Origin: Desulfovibrio mangrovi
GTDB lineage: Bacteria; Desulfobacterota; Desulfovibrionia; Desulfovibrionales; Desulfovibrionaceae
NCBI RefSeq assembly: GCF_026230175.1
Contig: NZ_CP104208.1
Span: 2,604,001 to 2,668,000 of the forward strand
Direction of reading: 5' to 3'
DNA length: 64,000 bases
Each line of letters begins with the position of its first letter. Within the stretch, counting starts at the first letter, position 1. Under the pieces are notes generated by a model, which saw only the letters and a program-made list of their open reading frames with translations, was not told where the DNA came from and did not search any database. Positions 9,543-18,137 of the stretch are shown one piece after another. The position numbers were made by a program, and so were the translations under genes.

Positions 9543-11210
9543 ATGAGACACTGGTTGCTTACGACGTCCTTTCTCACCTGTGCTATGCTCGGCCTATTCG
9601 GCATGGCAGGCTGTACCCCGAAAAACGCGCAGCAGAACAGCATGGCTGTGCCCTATTCGCTCAATCCCGACTTCGCCACCAACCCCTTTGCCCTTGGCGA
9701 CGGCGGCCAGTGGGGGACGGGACTCGCCCTCGCGGATATCGACCGCAACGGTTATCCCGACCTCGTGGTCTCCGCAGGCAACGACAAGGACAACCAGAAC
9801 GTGGTTGTCTACTTCAACTCCGGCGGCAACAACATCTCTGCCACCCCAGGATGGAGCTCGGCAGACAAGGACCATCACGGCACCCTCGCCGTGGGTGATA
9901 TCGACGGCAACGGCTGGCCGGATGTGGCCGTTTCCGTCTTCCTCGGCAAGGATCTCTCCTACGAGGGTGGTGGCGTTAAAGTCTATTACAACTATGGCCC
10001 GCCCAACTACCTGACGGCCGCCCCCACCATCATCGACACGGGCTATCCTTCATACGGCTGCGCACTGGGAGACATGGACGGCGACGGCGACCTTGACCTT
10101 GCCGTAGCAGGCGGCGAGCCCATTCCCGAGGTGGAAAGCTTTGCCACGCAGACCTGCGGCGACGCCAAAGCGCCAAAGCGTCACGAGGGCACCTTCGCCG
10201 CCCGCGCCAAGGCCACGGAACTGGCCGGAGCTGGCGGCACGCAGGAGCCCCCCTTTGTCACCCAGGGCCGCATCTACATCAACAACGGCGGTACATTCAG
10301 CAAGGACGCCGTGTGGACCACCAGCGACAGCTTTGTGGCCATGGCCGTGGAGTTTGCCGACGCCAACTATGACGGCCTGATGGACGTCATCTTCCAATCC
10401 GCCCCTGTACGCATCTATCTGGGCATGCAGGTGAACGGCAAAGGCGGCATTCAGACCACCCCTGGCTGGATGAGTACCGATGCCAACTATTACGGCAACG
10501 GCTTTGACTACGCCTCGTCCATGACCCTGCCAGGCTCACTGGAAAAACCGGTGTTTTCCATCGCCGCCTCCTCCAACAGCTACATGGGTCAGGGGCGCGG
10601 GGGCTTCTCGCTCTACCGCTTCCTCTCGCCCTTCGTCATTCAATACACGCCGCATAACAGCACCCCCAACTGGCAATCCAGATACGGCGACTGGGGAAGC
10701 GGCGTGCGCCTTTCCGACGTGGACAGTGACGGCGATCTCGACATGCTCACCCACCGCTGGAACACGCCCGGATTCAATGATCTGAACGGCAGATTGCTCA
10801 TCTATCAGGGCAACGGCGGCCTGTTCACGGAAACACCGGTATGGGAATCCGCCGCCACCTCCATCATCGAAGTCATTCAGGTGGCCGACCTCGACCGCAA
10901 GGACGAGCAGTCCGCCACCGTGGATATCACCATCAGCGACGAAAACTGGAGCCCCGCCCAAGTGGGCCAGTCTGTGGTCTACCTGCCGCAGCAGGTTATC
11001 GCCTCCGTCAACACCGTGTCCGTCAACGGCATACTGCTGAACGCAGGCAAGGACTATGTTTTCGTTACCGGACGCAACTGGCTGTCCTTCACCAAGCCCA
11101 TTCCCGCCCAAAGCGTGGTTACCGTGAACTACTCATGGTCCGAAAAGCTTGATGTGGTGTATACCAACTGGAACTGCGACCTCGGCAACTACATCTACTT
11201 TCACCAGTAG
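9543..11210 (+). CDS. FG-GAP/VCBS-repeat lipoprotein
   Basis: Exported lipoprotein of 555 residues. The signal peptide ends in the lipobox FGMAGC (Cys24). The mature part carries repeated Ca-binding-like blades of the integrin-alpha N-terminal type: ALADIDRNGYPDLVVSAG, AVGDIDGNGWPDVAVSV, ALGDMDGDGDLDLAVAGG, ANYDGLMDVIFQ and LSDVDSDGDLDMLTHRW. These predict a beta-propeller on the cell surface or in the periplasm. The last 120 residues look like a separate beta domain. Such proteins often bind polymers or other proteins; the partner is unknown. A GGAGG ribosome site precedes the ATG. Transcribed alone, with its own terminator. Confidence 0.85.
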   Translation: MRHWLLTTSFLTCAMLGLFGMAGCTPKNAQQNSMAVPYSLNPDFATNPFALGDGGQWGTGLALADIDRNGYPDLVVSAGNDKDNQNVVVYFNSGGNNISATPGWSSADKDHHGTLAVGDIDGNGWPDVAVSVFLGKDLSYEGGGVKVYYNYGPPNYLTAAPTIIDTGYPSYGCALGDMDGDGDLDLAVAGGEPIPEVESFATQTCGDAKAPKRHEGTFAARAKATELAGAGGTQEPPFVTQGRIYINNGGTFSKDAVWTTSDSFVAMAVEFADANYDGLMDVIFQSAPVRIYLGMQVNGKGGIQTTPGWMSTDANYYGNGFDYASSMTLPGSLEKPVFSIAASSNSYMGQGRGGFSLYRFLSPFVIQYTPHNSTPNWQSRYGDWGSGVRLSDVDSDGDLDMLTHRWNTPGFNDLNGRLLIYQGNGGLFTETPVWESAATSIIEVIQVADLDRKDEQSATVDITISDENWSPAQVGQSVVYLPQQVIASVNTVSVNGILLNAGKDYVFVTGRNWLSFTKPIPAQSVVTVNYSWSEKLDVVYTNWNCDLGNYIYFHQ

Positions 11211-11230
11211 GCATCCCTGATAAACTCAAA

Positions 11231-11275
11231 GACTCCGGAGCGTTGGCGCTCCGGAGTCTCCCGCCGTCTTTTTTC
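11231..11275 (+). terminator. Intrinsic terminator after the FG-GAP gene
   Basis: A 12-bp perfect stem (11231-11242 with 11247-11258) has a TTGG loop. A T-rich run begins about 10 bases later. Confidence 0.75.
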
Positions 11276-11316
11276 CGCCTCCTCCCCTCTTGACCGCCCG
11301 CCAGTTTCATCATAGC

Positions 11317-11344
11317 TAATACATGAACAGTTGTTCATATATTA
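11317..11344. promoter_or_regulatory. ArsR/SmtB-type operator palindrome
   Basis: A 28-base near-perfect palindrome centred on GT, with core ATGAACA-GT-TGTTCAT flanked by TAATA and TATTA and one mismatched pair. It has the size and TGAACA/TGTTCA half-sites of the inverted repeat bound by ArsR/SmtB-family metal sensors. It lies 45 bases before the efflux permease gene, in an AT-rich stretch fitting a promoter. Confidence 0.7.
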
Positions 11345-11389
11345 AATATATCTTCTGCCTGCTCGCTGCGCAGGGGAGGGAGTTTTTCG

Positions 11390-12583
11390 ATGGATCTGAT
11401 CACCACCTACTTCGCTGCCGTATGGGACATTCTGCTTGAGGCATCCCCCTACGTGCTGTTCGGCTTCTTTGTCGCGGGCCTGCTCAAGGGCTTTCTGCCC
11501 GCAGACTTCGTGGCCCGCCATCTTGGCAAGGGCAAACGCGCCCCTGTGCTCAAGGCCGCCCTGTTCGGTATTCCGCTGCCGCTGTGTTCCTGCGGCGTCA
11601 TTCCTGCAGCCGCAGGACTGCGCACACAAGGAGCCAGCAAGGGCGCGACCACCTCGTTTCTCATCTCCACGCCGGAAACCGGTGTGGATTCCATGGCAGT
11701 CACGTACGCCCTGCTCGATCCACTGATGACGGTGCTGCGACCGCTGGCGGCCTTCATATCCGCCATTACGGCGGGGCTGCTTGTAGATATCCTGCCCGCG
11801 GAAAGAGACACCTTCCGCCCGCAGTCAGCCACTGCCCCTGCCGCCCCCGAACGCCCGCAGACGACCCTGCATGCCTTCGACCGGGTACAGTCTATTACGC
11901 CGGAAGCCCATAGCGGGTGCGGATGCGGCAGCAATGGGTGCACAGACACGCCGGCCGGTGCGCCGACCGCCGCAACGGAACACTCCCCTTCCGTCATGGA
12001 GCGTTTCCGCAAGGGCATGCGTTTCGCCTTTGGCGAGCTCATCGCAGACATCGGCAAATGGCTGATCATCGGCATCTTCATAGCCGCCCTCATCACCACC
12101 TTCCTGCCCATTTCCTTCATTGAAAACTATGTGGGCGACGGCCTCTTCGGCATGATGCTCATGGTAATCGTAGGCGTGCCCATGTACGTTTGCGCCACGG
12201 CCTCCACCCCCATCGCCGCAGCACTTGCACTGAAGGGGCTTTCCCCCGGCGCGGCACTGGTCTTTCTGCTTGCCGGTCCCGCCACCAACGCGGCCACCAT
12301 CACCGTTGTCTCCCGAATGCTGGGCAAGCGCGTGGCCGCCGTCTATGTGGCCAGCATCGCCGTGGTATCTGTGCTGCTGGGACTGGCTGTGAATCAGGTT
12401 TACGGAGTGCTTGGGTTCTCCGTCAGCAACTGGGTGCATGCCACGGAAGAACACGGCCACAGTTTCATTGCCGTGATTTCCGCTCTGGTTCTAATTGGCC
12501 TCGTGGCAAAGCAGATGCTGCAAAGCTACATGAGCCGCGGACACGGGCATGGCTGCAGTTCGCACGGCTGCTCCTGCAGCTGA
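11390..12583 (+). CDS. Permease of the SO_0444 type (Cu/Zn efflux)
   Basis: Polytopic membrane protein of 397 residues in the YraQ/DUF318 permease superfamily, most like the SO_0444-type copper/zinc efflux permeases. The conserved IPLPLCSCGVIPAAAGLR (about residues 61-78) places Cys66 and Cys68 in a membrane pore segment. A cytoplasmic loop carries a Cys/His cluster (HSGCGCGSNGC, about 174-184), and the tail ends in another (GHGHGCSSHGCSCS). Both fit soft-metal binding. The second half repeats the permease fold (VGVPMYVCATASTPIA). A GGGAGG site lies 9 bases before the ATG. The palindrome upstream suggests metal-responsive repression, but no sensor gene is adjacent. The exact metal is not decidable here. 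Confidence 0.85.
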   Translation: MDLITTYFAAVWDILLEASPYVLFGFFVAGLLKGFLPADFVARHLGKGKRAPVLKAALFGIPLPLCSCGVIPAAAGLRTQGASKGATTSFLISTPETGVDSMAVTYALLDPLMTVLRPLAAFISAITAGLLVDILPAERDTFRPQSATAPAAPERPQTTLHAFDRVQSITPEAHSGCGCGSNGCTDTPAGAPTAATEHSPSVMERFRKGMRFAFGELIADIGKWLIIGIFIAALITTFLPISFIENYVGDGLFGMMLMVIVGVPMYVCATASTPIAAALALKGLSPGAALVFLLAGPATNAATITVVSRMLGKRVAAVYVASIAVVSVLLGLAVNQVYGVLGFSVSNWVHATEEHGHSFIAVISALVLIGLVAKQMLQSYMSRGHGHGCSSHGCSCS

Positions 12584-12609
12584 TCAGGTTTTTCATGAAG
12601 TTTTCCCGT

Positions 12610-12648
12610 GGGGTGCGGCAATCCGGAAGGGAGCCGCACCCCTTCTTG
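12610..12648 (+). terminator. Intrinsic terminator after the metal permease
   Basis: A 10-bp perfect stem (12610-12619 with 12633-12642) has a 13-base loop, followed by TTCTTGATT. Confidence 0.7.
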
Positions 12649-12865
12649 ATTCCGGCCCGCCAGATGGCGCAACTGCCGCAATAATTTGAAGCTCTACTGC
12701 CAATACATAACTTAAACAAGATTGACACACATCACTTCCTCGCCCATATTCAATATATGGGTAAAGAAGTATCGACTGCCGTCCAAACGGGATTTTCACC
12801 CGGGCGGCTCCCCTCAGCACCCTGCAAGCCTGCGGGACGCATCCGGCTCCCGTACGGAGGCTGAC

Positions 12866-13264
12866 ATGGCACTCACACAACAGACCGAAGCACAATTCAA
12901 CGCCCTGACAGACGCCTTTCGCACCAGACTGCGCAAGGTATCGGACAGCGGCCAGACGCAGGACCGTGTGCAGCGCATCATGCTGGCATTGGGCTATGCC
13001 ATGGCCCTGACCCCCACGGGCAACCCCGGATTCACCCGGGCCGCCATGTATAAAGGCATGGCCGTGAACGTCTGGGTGGCGGACGAATCCATCTCATCGT
13101 GGCCCCGCTCGCTCCTCGCGCCCGTCTGGGTGGGCTATTACACGCCTGACGAACCCGTGGAACTGATCCAGTATCACGAGTACGACAAGCTCGTGGACTA
13201 CCTGCGCGAATTCCATCCGGAAGCATTCCAGACGCCCTCCGAGCTGGCCGCAGGCAAGAGCTAG
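12866..13264 (+). CDS. Hypothetical protein, 132 residues
   Basis: Unrecognised soluble protein. It starts with a helical, charged segment (about residues 1-40) and continues with a compact domain containing GYAMALTPTGNPGFTR and VWVADESISSWPRSLL. The C-terminal part has DEPVELIQYHEYDKLVDYLRE. There is no signal peptide or cysteine. The ATG at 12866 is preferred to a longer open frame because of a CGGAGG site 5 bases upstream. Codon use matches the neighbours. It is transcribed toward serS with 187 bases between. Confidence 0.75.
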   Translation: MALTQQTEAQFNALTDAFRTRLRKVSDSGQTQDRVQRIMLALGYAMALTPTGNPGFTRAAMYKGMAVNVWVADESISSWPRSLLAPVWVGYYTPDEPVELIQYHEYDKLVDYLREFHPEAFQTPSELAAGKS

Positions 13265-13387
13265 TTGGGGATTCTCACCCCGCAGGCGGCCCTGTTGCCG
13301 CACTGCGCCCCCTTTTCGTCGCTGACGGAGGACATTCGTTTTTCCGCCTTCCCCAGCCCGTATATAATGTGCCGACTTATCGGCATG

Positions 13388-13416
13388 TTGACGCTTTACG
13401 CTGCGACGGCTATTCT
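13388..13416 (+). promoter_or_regulatory. Sigma-70-type promoter candidate for serS
   Basis: TTGACG and TATTCT are separated by 17 bases and end 35 bases before the serS start. A second possible -10 box, TATAAT at 13363-13368, lies upstream but lacks a good -35 box. Confidence 0.5.
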
Positions 13417-13451
13417 CTTTAGTTGCACATCAATGTAAGGAGATGCGTTTC

Positions 13452-14744
13452 ATGCTCGACCTCAAGCTTATCCAAAGAGATCCCGAGATCATCATCAATG
13501 CCCTGAATAAGCGGCATTCCAAGATAGACGTGAATGAATTCCTCGAACTGGACGGACGCCGCCGCGCCCTGCTCAACGAAGTGGAAACGCTGAAGAGCCA
13601 GCGCAACAAGGCTTCCGAAGAGGTCGCCAAGATCAAGCGCTCCGGAGGCGACGCCTCTGAACGCATCGCCGAACTGGGCACCCTCTCCGACCGCATCAAG
13701 ACGCTGGACGCAGAGACCGAAGAGGTTGTGGCCAAAGTGAACGAATGGCTCATTTCCGTGCCCAACATGCCTCACGAATCCGTGCCCGAAGGCGCAGACG
13801 AAAACGACAACGTGGAGCTGCACAAGTGGGGCACCAAGCCTGAGTTTTCCTTCACTCCCAAGGAACACTGGGAAATTGCCGAACAGTTGGGCGGACTCGA
13901 CTTCGAGCGCGGCTCCAAGCTGGCCGGCTCCCGCTTCACCGTGCTGTGGGGCTGGGCCGCACGCCTTGAGCGCGCATTGGTAAACTTCTTCCTCGATATC
14001 CAGACCCGCGAACACGGCTACACCGAAATGTTCCCGCCCGCCATCGTGAACAGCACCACCATGACCGGCACCGGACAGCTGCCCAAATTTGAGGAAGACC
14101 TGTTCAAACTGAACTACAAGGACTTCTACCTCATCCCCACTGCAGAAGTGCCGCTGACCAACCTGCTGAGCGGCGAACAGCTGAGTGAAGCCGCCCTGCC
14201 CTATGCCTTTACCGCGCAGACCCAGTGCTTCCGTTCCGAAGCGGGCAGTTACGGCAAGGACACCAAGGGCCTTATCCGCCAGCACCAGTTCACCAAGGTG
14301 GAAATGGTTCGTCTGGCGCACCCCGACAGCTCCTACGAACAGCTTGAACTCATGCGCCAGCATGCGGAAAACATGCTGCAGCGCCTTGGCCTGCACTACC
14401 GCGTGGTAACCCTGTGTTCCGGCGACATGGGCTTCTCGTCCTCCAAGACCTACGACATTGAAGTGTGGCTGCCCGGTCAGGACAAGTACCGCGAGATTTC
14501 CTCCTGCTCCAACTGCACCGACTTCCAGGCCCGCCGCGCCAACCTGCGCTTCAAGCGCGAAGGCGCCAAGAAGCCCGAATACGTGCACACCCTGAACGGC
14601 TCCGGCCTGCCCACGGGCCGCACTATCGTGGCCATTCTGGAAAACTACCAGCAGGCGGACGGCTCCATCGTCATCCCTGAGGCACTGCGCCCCTACATGG
14701 GCGGAATTGAAGTAATTACTCCCGAGATGGCGGCCGGCAAATAG
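13452..14744 (+). CDS. serS: Serine--tRNA ligase
   Basis: Class II aminoacyl-tRNA synthetase that charges tRNA-Ser (and tRNA-Sec if present). The 430 residues start [12 protein letters not shown] and form the N-terminal antiparallel coiled-coil arm (about 1-105) that holds the long tRNA arm. The catalytic core has motif 2 ([19 protein letters not shown]), [17 protein letters not shown] and motif 3 ([17 protein letters not shown]). The ATG at 13452 is chosen over one three codons upstream because AAGGAG abuts the upstream ATG and is 9 bases from this one, and because the family starts at MLD. Single gene, followed by tRNA-Lys. Confidence 0.98.
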   Translation: MLDLKLIQRDPEIIINALNKRHSKIDVNEFLELDGRRRALLNEVETLKSQRNKASEEVAKIKRSGGDASERIAELGTLSDRIKTLDAETEEVVAKVNEWLISVPNMPHESVPEGADENDNVELHKWGTKPEFSFTPKEHWEIAEQLGGLDFERGSKLAGSRFTVLWGWAARLERALVNFFLDIQTREHGYTEMFPPAIVNSTTMTGTGQLPKFEEDLFKLNYKDFYLIPTAEVPLTNLLSGEQLSEAALPYAFTAQTQCFRSEAGSYGKDTKGLIRQHQFTKVEMVRLAHPDSSYEQLELMRQHAENMLQRLGLHYRVVTLCSGDMGFSSSKTYDIEVWLPGQDKYREISSCSNCTDFQARRANLRFKREGAKKPEYVHTLNGSGLPTGRTIVAILENYQQADGSIVIPEALRPYMGGIEVITPEMAAGK

Positions 14745-14772
14745 AAATTTGGCCACACCGGCCATTTCCGGG

Positions 14773-14800
14773 TTGACAAGGTCCGTCTTATCTCTATATA
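14773..14800 (+). promoter_or_regulatory. Promoter of the tRNA-Lys gene
   Basis: TTGACA and TATATA are 16 bases apart and end 15 bases before the tRNA 5' end. This is a near-consensus sigma-70 promoter for a single-tRNA transcript. Confidence 0.75.
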
Positions 14801-14815
14801 CAGTGCCCCTCGCAT

Positions 14816-14891
14816 GGGTCGTTAACTCAGTCGGTAGAGTATCTGCCTTTTAAGCAGAGAGTCGCAGGTTCGAGCCCCGCACGACCCACCA
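14816..14891 (+). tRNA. tRNA-Lys (anticodon UUU), CCA encoded
   Basis: Complete cloverleaf. The acceptor stem GGGTCGT pairs with ACGACCC, and the D-arm has the usual AACTCAGTCGGTAGAG. The anticodon stem TCTGC/GCAGA holds the loop CTTTTAA with anticodon TTT at 14849-14851. The T-arm is GCAGGTTCGAGCCCCGC. A discriminator and a genomically encoded CCA (14889-14891) follow. It has its own promoter and terminator. Confidence 0.97.
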
Positions 14892-14898
14892 CGAACAC

Positions 14899-14930
14899 AA
14901 AGGCCGGAATCGCAAGATTCCGGCCTTTTC
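14899..14930 (+). terminator. Intrinsic terminator of tRNA-Lys
   Basis: A perfect stem of at least 12 bp (about 14900-14911 with 14916-14927) with a GCAA tetraloop runs into TTTT. Confidence 0.9.
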
Positions 14931-14973
14931 GTTTTCTCTCCTACCCGCACGTAAACACGCGCCCCTTGCCCAC

Positions 14974-15007
14974 AAAAAGCCGCCCCACAGCCGAGGCTAT
15001 GGGGCGG
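14974..15007 (-). terminator. Intrinsic terminator of the 38-residue peptide gene
   Basis: CCGCCCCA/TGGGGCGG (14980-14987 with 15000-15007) encloses an inner AGCC-GA-GGCT stem. On the minus strand it is followed by five T. Confidence 0.8.
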
Positions 15008-15041
15008 TCTGACGGTCCTTCATCGTTCATGCTGGATGGAC

Positions 15042-15158
15042 TTAGTTGTCCTCCAAATCCTCTACAGTAATCAAGTCATTCAAAAGATCATGCTCGATTA
15101 CACATTCTTCATCGCCCTGACAGCTTGTACACGGGCCGGGATAATCCATATTCGGCAT
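15042..15158 (-). CDS. Small Cys-containing acidic peptide, 38 residues
   Basis: Short gene with a clear ribosome site (GGGAGG, 7 bases before the ATG at 15158) and its own terminator 35 bases after the stop. The product begins MPNMDYPGP, then Cys10-x2-Cys13-x5-Cys19, and ends in a very acidic helical tail (DLITVEDLEDN). The frame is open further upstream, but that part is AT-rich and unlike coding sequence, so the short form is preferred. No homologue is recognised. Possibilities are a small metal-binding peptide or the precursor of a modified peptide. No maturation enzyme is adjacent, so this stays open. Confidence 0.65.
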   Translation of the reverse strand: MPNMDYPGPCTSCQGDEECVIEHDLLNDLITVEDLEDN

Positions 15159-15429
15159 GGGAGAACCTCCCTGATTGTTCGTTAATACAAACACTATGTA
15201 CAGGGAGTATAAACACGATTGCCGGGCAGACAAGATGATAATGAAAACTATTTTCAAATAAATTGTTCTCCACCGCTACTCCGTATCCGACCACAAGCCA
15301 ATTTCTGACTATTTTTATCAGATTAAATCCTCATAATATTCAGATAGATATACAAGACGCACTTCCAACCCCTTATTTTACTTGAAAGTCAAACAAGTTG
15401 ACAACCAAGCGAACCATCCATATTGATGC

Positions 15430-15444
15430 TGAAATTCAATTTCA
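15430..15444. promoter_or_regulatory. Fur-like 7-1-7 palindrome
   Basis: TGAAATT-C-AATTTCA is a perfect 15-base inverted repeat that ends 16 bases before the ATG of the iron-binding protein gene. It resembles the 7-1-7 unit of Fur sites and sits where a repressor would block the start of transcription or translation. Confidence 0.55.
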
Positions 15445-15460
15445 ATTACGGAGTGATTCC

Positions 15461-16462
15461 ATGCTCAAACGTTTCACGCCCCTTCTGGGTGCTGCCCTTA
15501 TCCTGCTTTCCGCCATCCCCTCATTTGCCGCCGAATTGGTGGTATATTCCGCACGCGGCGAACATCTTATCAAGCCGCTCTTTGACGCCTACACCGCGAA
15601 GACGGGGGTTGAAATCAAGTATGTCACCGACAAGGAAGCTGTTCTGCTTGAGCGCCTGAAGTCCGAAGGCGAGCGTACCCCCGCAGACATGCTCATCACC
15701 GTTGATGCGGGCAATCTCTGGCTGGCAGGTGAAGCCGGGGTCATTCAGCCTGTCCAGTCTCCCATTCTGGAAGCCAACATTCCCGTGCATCTGCGCGATC
15801 CGCAGAACCGCTGGTATGGCCTTTCCCTGCGTGCCCGCACCATTGTTTACAATACCGACAAGGTAAAACCCGCAGATCTGAGCACCTATGCAGCTCTTTC
15901 CGGCCCTGAATGGAAGAACCGCCTTGTGCTGCGCACCTCCAAGAAAGTCTACAACCAGTCTCTGGTCGCCTCCCTGATTGCTGAGCACGGCGAATCCGAA
16001 GCCGAAAAGATTGTGAGCGGATGGGTTGCCAACACCCCTGTAGCCCCCTTCTCCAACGACACCAAGGCGATGGAAGCCGTTGCAGCCGGGATTGGCGACG
16101 TGACCATCGTGAACACCTATTACTTCGGCCGGCTGAAAAATGAAAAGCCGGAAACGCCCCTTGCCATTTTCTGGCCCGATCAGCAGGGCGCAGGCGTACA
16201 CGTCAATGTTTCCGGTGCGGGCATCACAACGCACGCCAAGCACAAGGAAGAGGCCGTGAAGCTGCTCGAATGGCTCTCTTCCGAAGACGCTCAGAAGGTC
16301 TTTGCCTCCCTGAACATGGAGTTTCCCGCTAACCCTGCAGTACCGGCCGACCCGCTGGTAGCCTCCTGGGGCTCCTTCAAGGCCAGCACCCTGAACGTAG
16401 CCAAGTATGGCGAATATCAGGCGCAGGCCATCAAGCTCATGGACCGCGTCGGCTACAAGTAA
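15461..16462 (+). CDS. Ferric-iron ABC transporter, periplasmic substrate-binding protein
   Basis: Periplasmic binding protein of the FbpA/FutA/AfuA type, 333 residues. A Sec signal peptide (MLKRFTPLLGAALILL... ending PSFAA) is followed by LVVYSARGEHLIKPLFDAY, a typical cluster D start. The NTYYFGRL segment supplies the adjacent tyrosines that ligate Fe(III) in this family. The ATG at 15461 is chosen because the signal peptide begins there and ACGGAG precedes it. First gene of a three-gene operon (binding protein, permease, ATPase). A Fur-like palindrome lies just upstream, supporting iron as the substrate. Iron specificity is inferred, not proven. Confidence 0.9.
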   Translation: MLKRFTPLLGAALILLSAIPSFAAELVVYSARGEHLIKPLFDAYTAKTGVEIKYVTDKEAVLLERLKSEGERTPADMLITVDAGNLWLAGEAGVIQPVQSPILEANIPVHLRDPQNRWYGLSLRARTIVYNTDKVKPADLSTYAALSGPEWKNRLVLRTSKKVYNQSLVASLIAEHGESEAEKIVSGWVANTPVAPFSNDTKAMEAVAAGIGDVTIVNTYYFGRLKNEKPETPLAIFWPDQQGAGVHVNVSGAGITTHAKHKEEAVKLLEWLSSEDAQKVFASLNMEFPANPAVPADPLVASWGSFKASTLNVAKYGEYQAQAIKLMDRVGYK

Positions 16463-16463
16463 C

Positions 16464-18134
16464 ATGCCTGTTACCAGTTCCGCACAAAGTGCAACGGGGG
16501 GGCTTTGCCCCCCCGCTTACACACCTGCAGTCCACCGCATTTCCGGATGGCAAAGCGCAGCCTTATGCCTTGCGGCCCTTGCCTCCGTCCCTCTGCTTGT
16601 ATTACTGGCTTCTTTCCTCACGCCGGAAAGGGAAATCTGGCACCACCTGAGCGAGCATGTTCTTACTGGTCTCGCAACCAACACACTGACGCTGCTACTG
16701 TGCGTACTCCCCCTTACCGCCCTGCTCGGTGTCGGGTTGGCATGGCTGACAGGGGCTTGCGAATATCCCGGTCGCAATTTTTTCACATGGGCACTGACGC
16801 TTCCCTTCGCCATACCGCCCTACGTATTTGCCTTTGTCTATCTGGGCTTCTTTGATTTTTCCGGTCCGGTCCAGACGCTGTTGCGCACATGGTTCCCCTC
16901 CATGGAGTTTATTGAAGTGCGCAACGTCTTCGGAGTCTCCGCCATTCTCTCGCTGGCCTTCTACCCTTACGTCTATCTTCTCTGCCGCAGCGCCTTTCTC
17001 ACGCAAGGCAGAACCGCCATGGAAGCGGCCCGAACTCTGGGCTTATCGCCGTGGAAGGCCTTCTTCAAAGTATCGCTGCCCATGGCTCGCCCATGGATAG
17101 CCGCAGGGCTGATGCTGGTCTGCATGGAAAGCCTTGCCGACTTCGGCGCAGTGGCCATCTTCAACTATGACACGTTCACCACGGCCATCTACAAGGCATG
17201 GTTCGGCCTGTTCTCGCTCAAGGCCGCATCACAGCTGTCATCTCTGCTGGTATTGTTTGTACTGATTATACTGACGATTGAACAACACCTGCGCAACCGG
17301 CTGCGCTTCACCCAGGCAGGACGCAACTCCGGCAAAGGGCACCGCATGCAGCTTACCGGTTTCGCGGCATGGGGCGCATTCTGTCTTTCCGCTCTGGTGT
17401 TCACTCTGGCATTTGCCCTTCCCTGCCTGCAACTTGCGGCATGGGCATGGAAAGCATTCAGTCCCGAAATTCTGCGCTATGCCGAGCTGGCTCAGAATAC
17501 GCTCACGCTAGGTCTGATAACGGCACTTGCCACCACCGCAGCCTCTGTCATGCTTGCCTATGCACGTCGCACTGCTCCCGGAAGAACCATGAACTGGGCC
17601 ACCCGTGCTGCCACACTCGGCTATGCCATGCCGGGAACCGTGCTTGCCGTGGGCGTATTCATCCCCGCAGCATGGCTGGACAACACCATGCTTGATATGG
17701 TGGCCCACCTCACAGGATGGGAGTTGGGCCCATTCATACAAGGTTCGCTTGGCCTGCTCATTACAGCCTATGCCATCCGCTTTCTCGCTGCCGGATTCGG
17801 CTCTGCCGACAGCGCCATGCAGCGCATCACCCCCTCGGTTATCGAAGCGGCCCGCACGCTGGGTTGCCACGGAACCGCCCTGCTCAGACGGATATACCTG
17901 CCCATGACCCGCACAGGACTTTTCACCGCAGCCATTCTCGTGCTTGTTGACGTTATGAAGGAAATGCCCGTCACCCTCATGATGCGCCCCTTCGGCTGGG
18001 ATACTCTGGCGGTCAAGATTTATGAATTCACTTCTGAGGGAGAATGGGAGCAGGCAGCTATTCCAGCCCTGTTCCTGATTCTGGCGGGCCTTGTTCCCGT
18101 CATCCTCCTCACGCGTAAAACGGAGTCTCGGTAA
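16464..18134 (+). CDS. Ferric-iron ABC transporter, fused permease (FbpB type)
   Basis: Inner-membrane permease of about 556 residues made of two fused permease halves with about 12 membrane segments. Each half carries the EAA loop that docks on the ATPase: EAARTLGLSPWKAFFKVSLP in the first and EAARTLGCHGTALLRRIYLP in the second. This duplicated layout is typical of iron(III) and related importers. It begins 1 base after the stop of the binding-protein gene and has no clear ribosome site of its own, so it is probably read by translational coupling. The ATPase gene follows after 3 bases. Confidence 0.92.
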   Translation: MPVTSSAQSATGGLCPPAYTPAVHRISGWQSAALCLAALASVPLLVLLASFLTPEREIWHHLSEHVLTGLATNTLTLLLCVLPLTALLGVGLAWLTGACEYPGRNFFTWALTLPFAIPPYVFAFVYLGFFDFSGPVQTLLRTWFPSMEFIEVRNVFGVSAILSLAFYPYVYLLCRSAFLTQGRTAMEAARTLGLSPWKAFFKVSLPMARPWIAAGLMLVCMESLADFGAVAIFNYDTFTTAIYKAWFGLFSLKAASQLSSLLVLFVLIILTIEQHLRNRLRFTQAGRNSGKGHRMQLTGFAAWGAFCLSALVFTLAFALPCLQLAAWAWKAFSPEILRYAELAQNTLTLGLITALATTAASVMLAYARRTAPGRTMNWATRAATLGYAMPGTVLAVGVFIPAAWLDNTMLDMVAHLTGWELGPFIQGSLGLLITAYAIRFLAAGFGSADSAMQRITPSVIEAARTLGCHGTALLRRIYLPMTRTGLFTAAILVLVDVMKEMPVTLMMRPFGWDTLAVKIYEFTSEGEWEQAAIPALFLILAGLVPVILLTRKTESR

Positions 18135-18137
18135 CCT

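Noticed and set aside
13419-14765. A 448-codon minus-strand frame opposite serS
   Set aside because: Antisense to an intact seryl-tRNA synthetase, with the same shadow composition.
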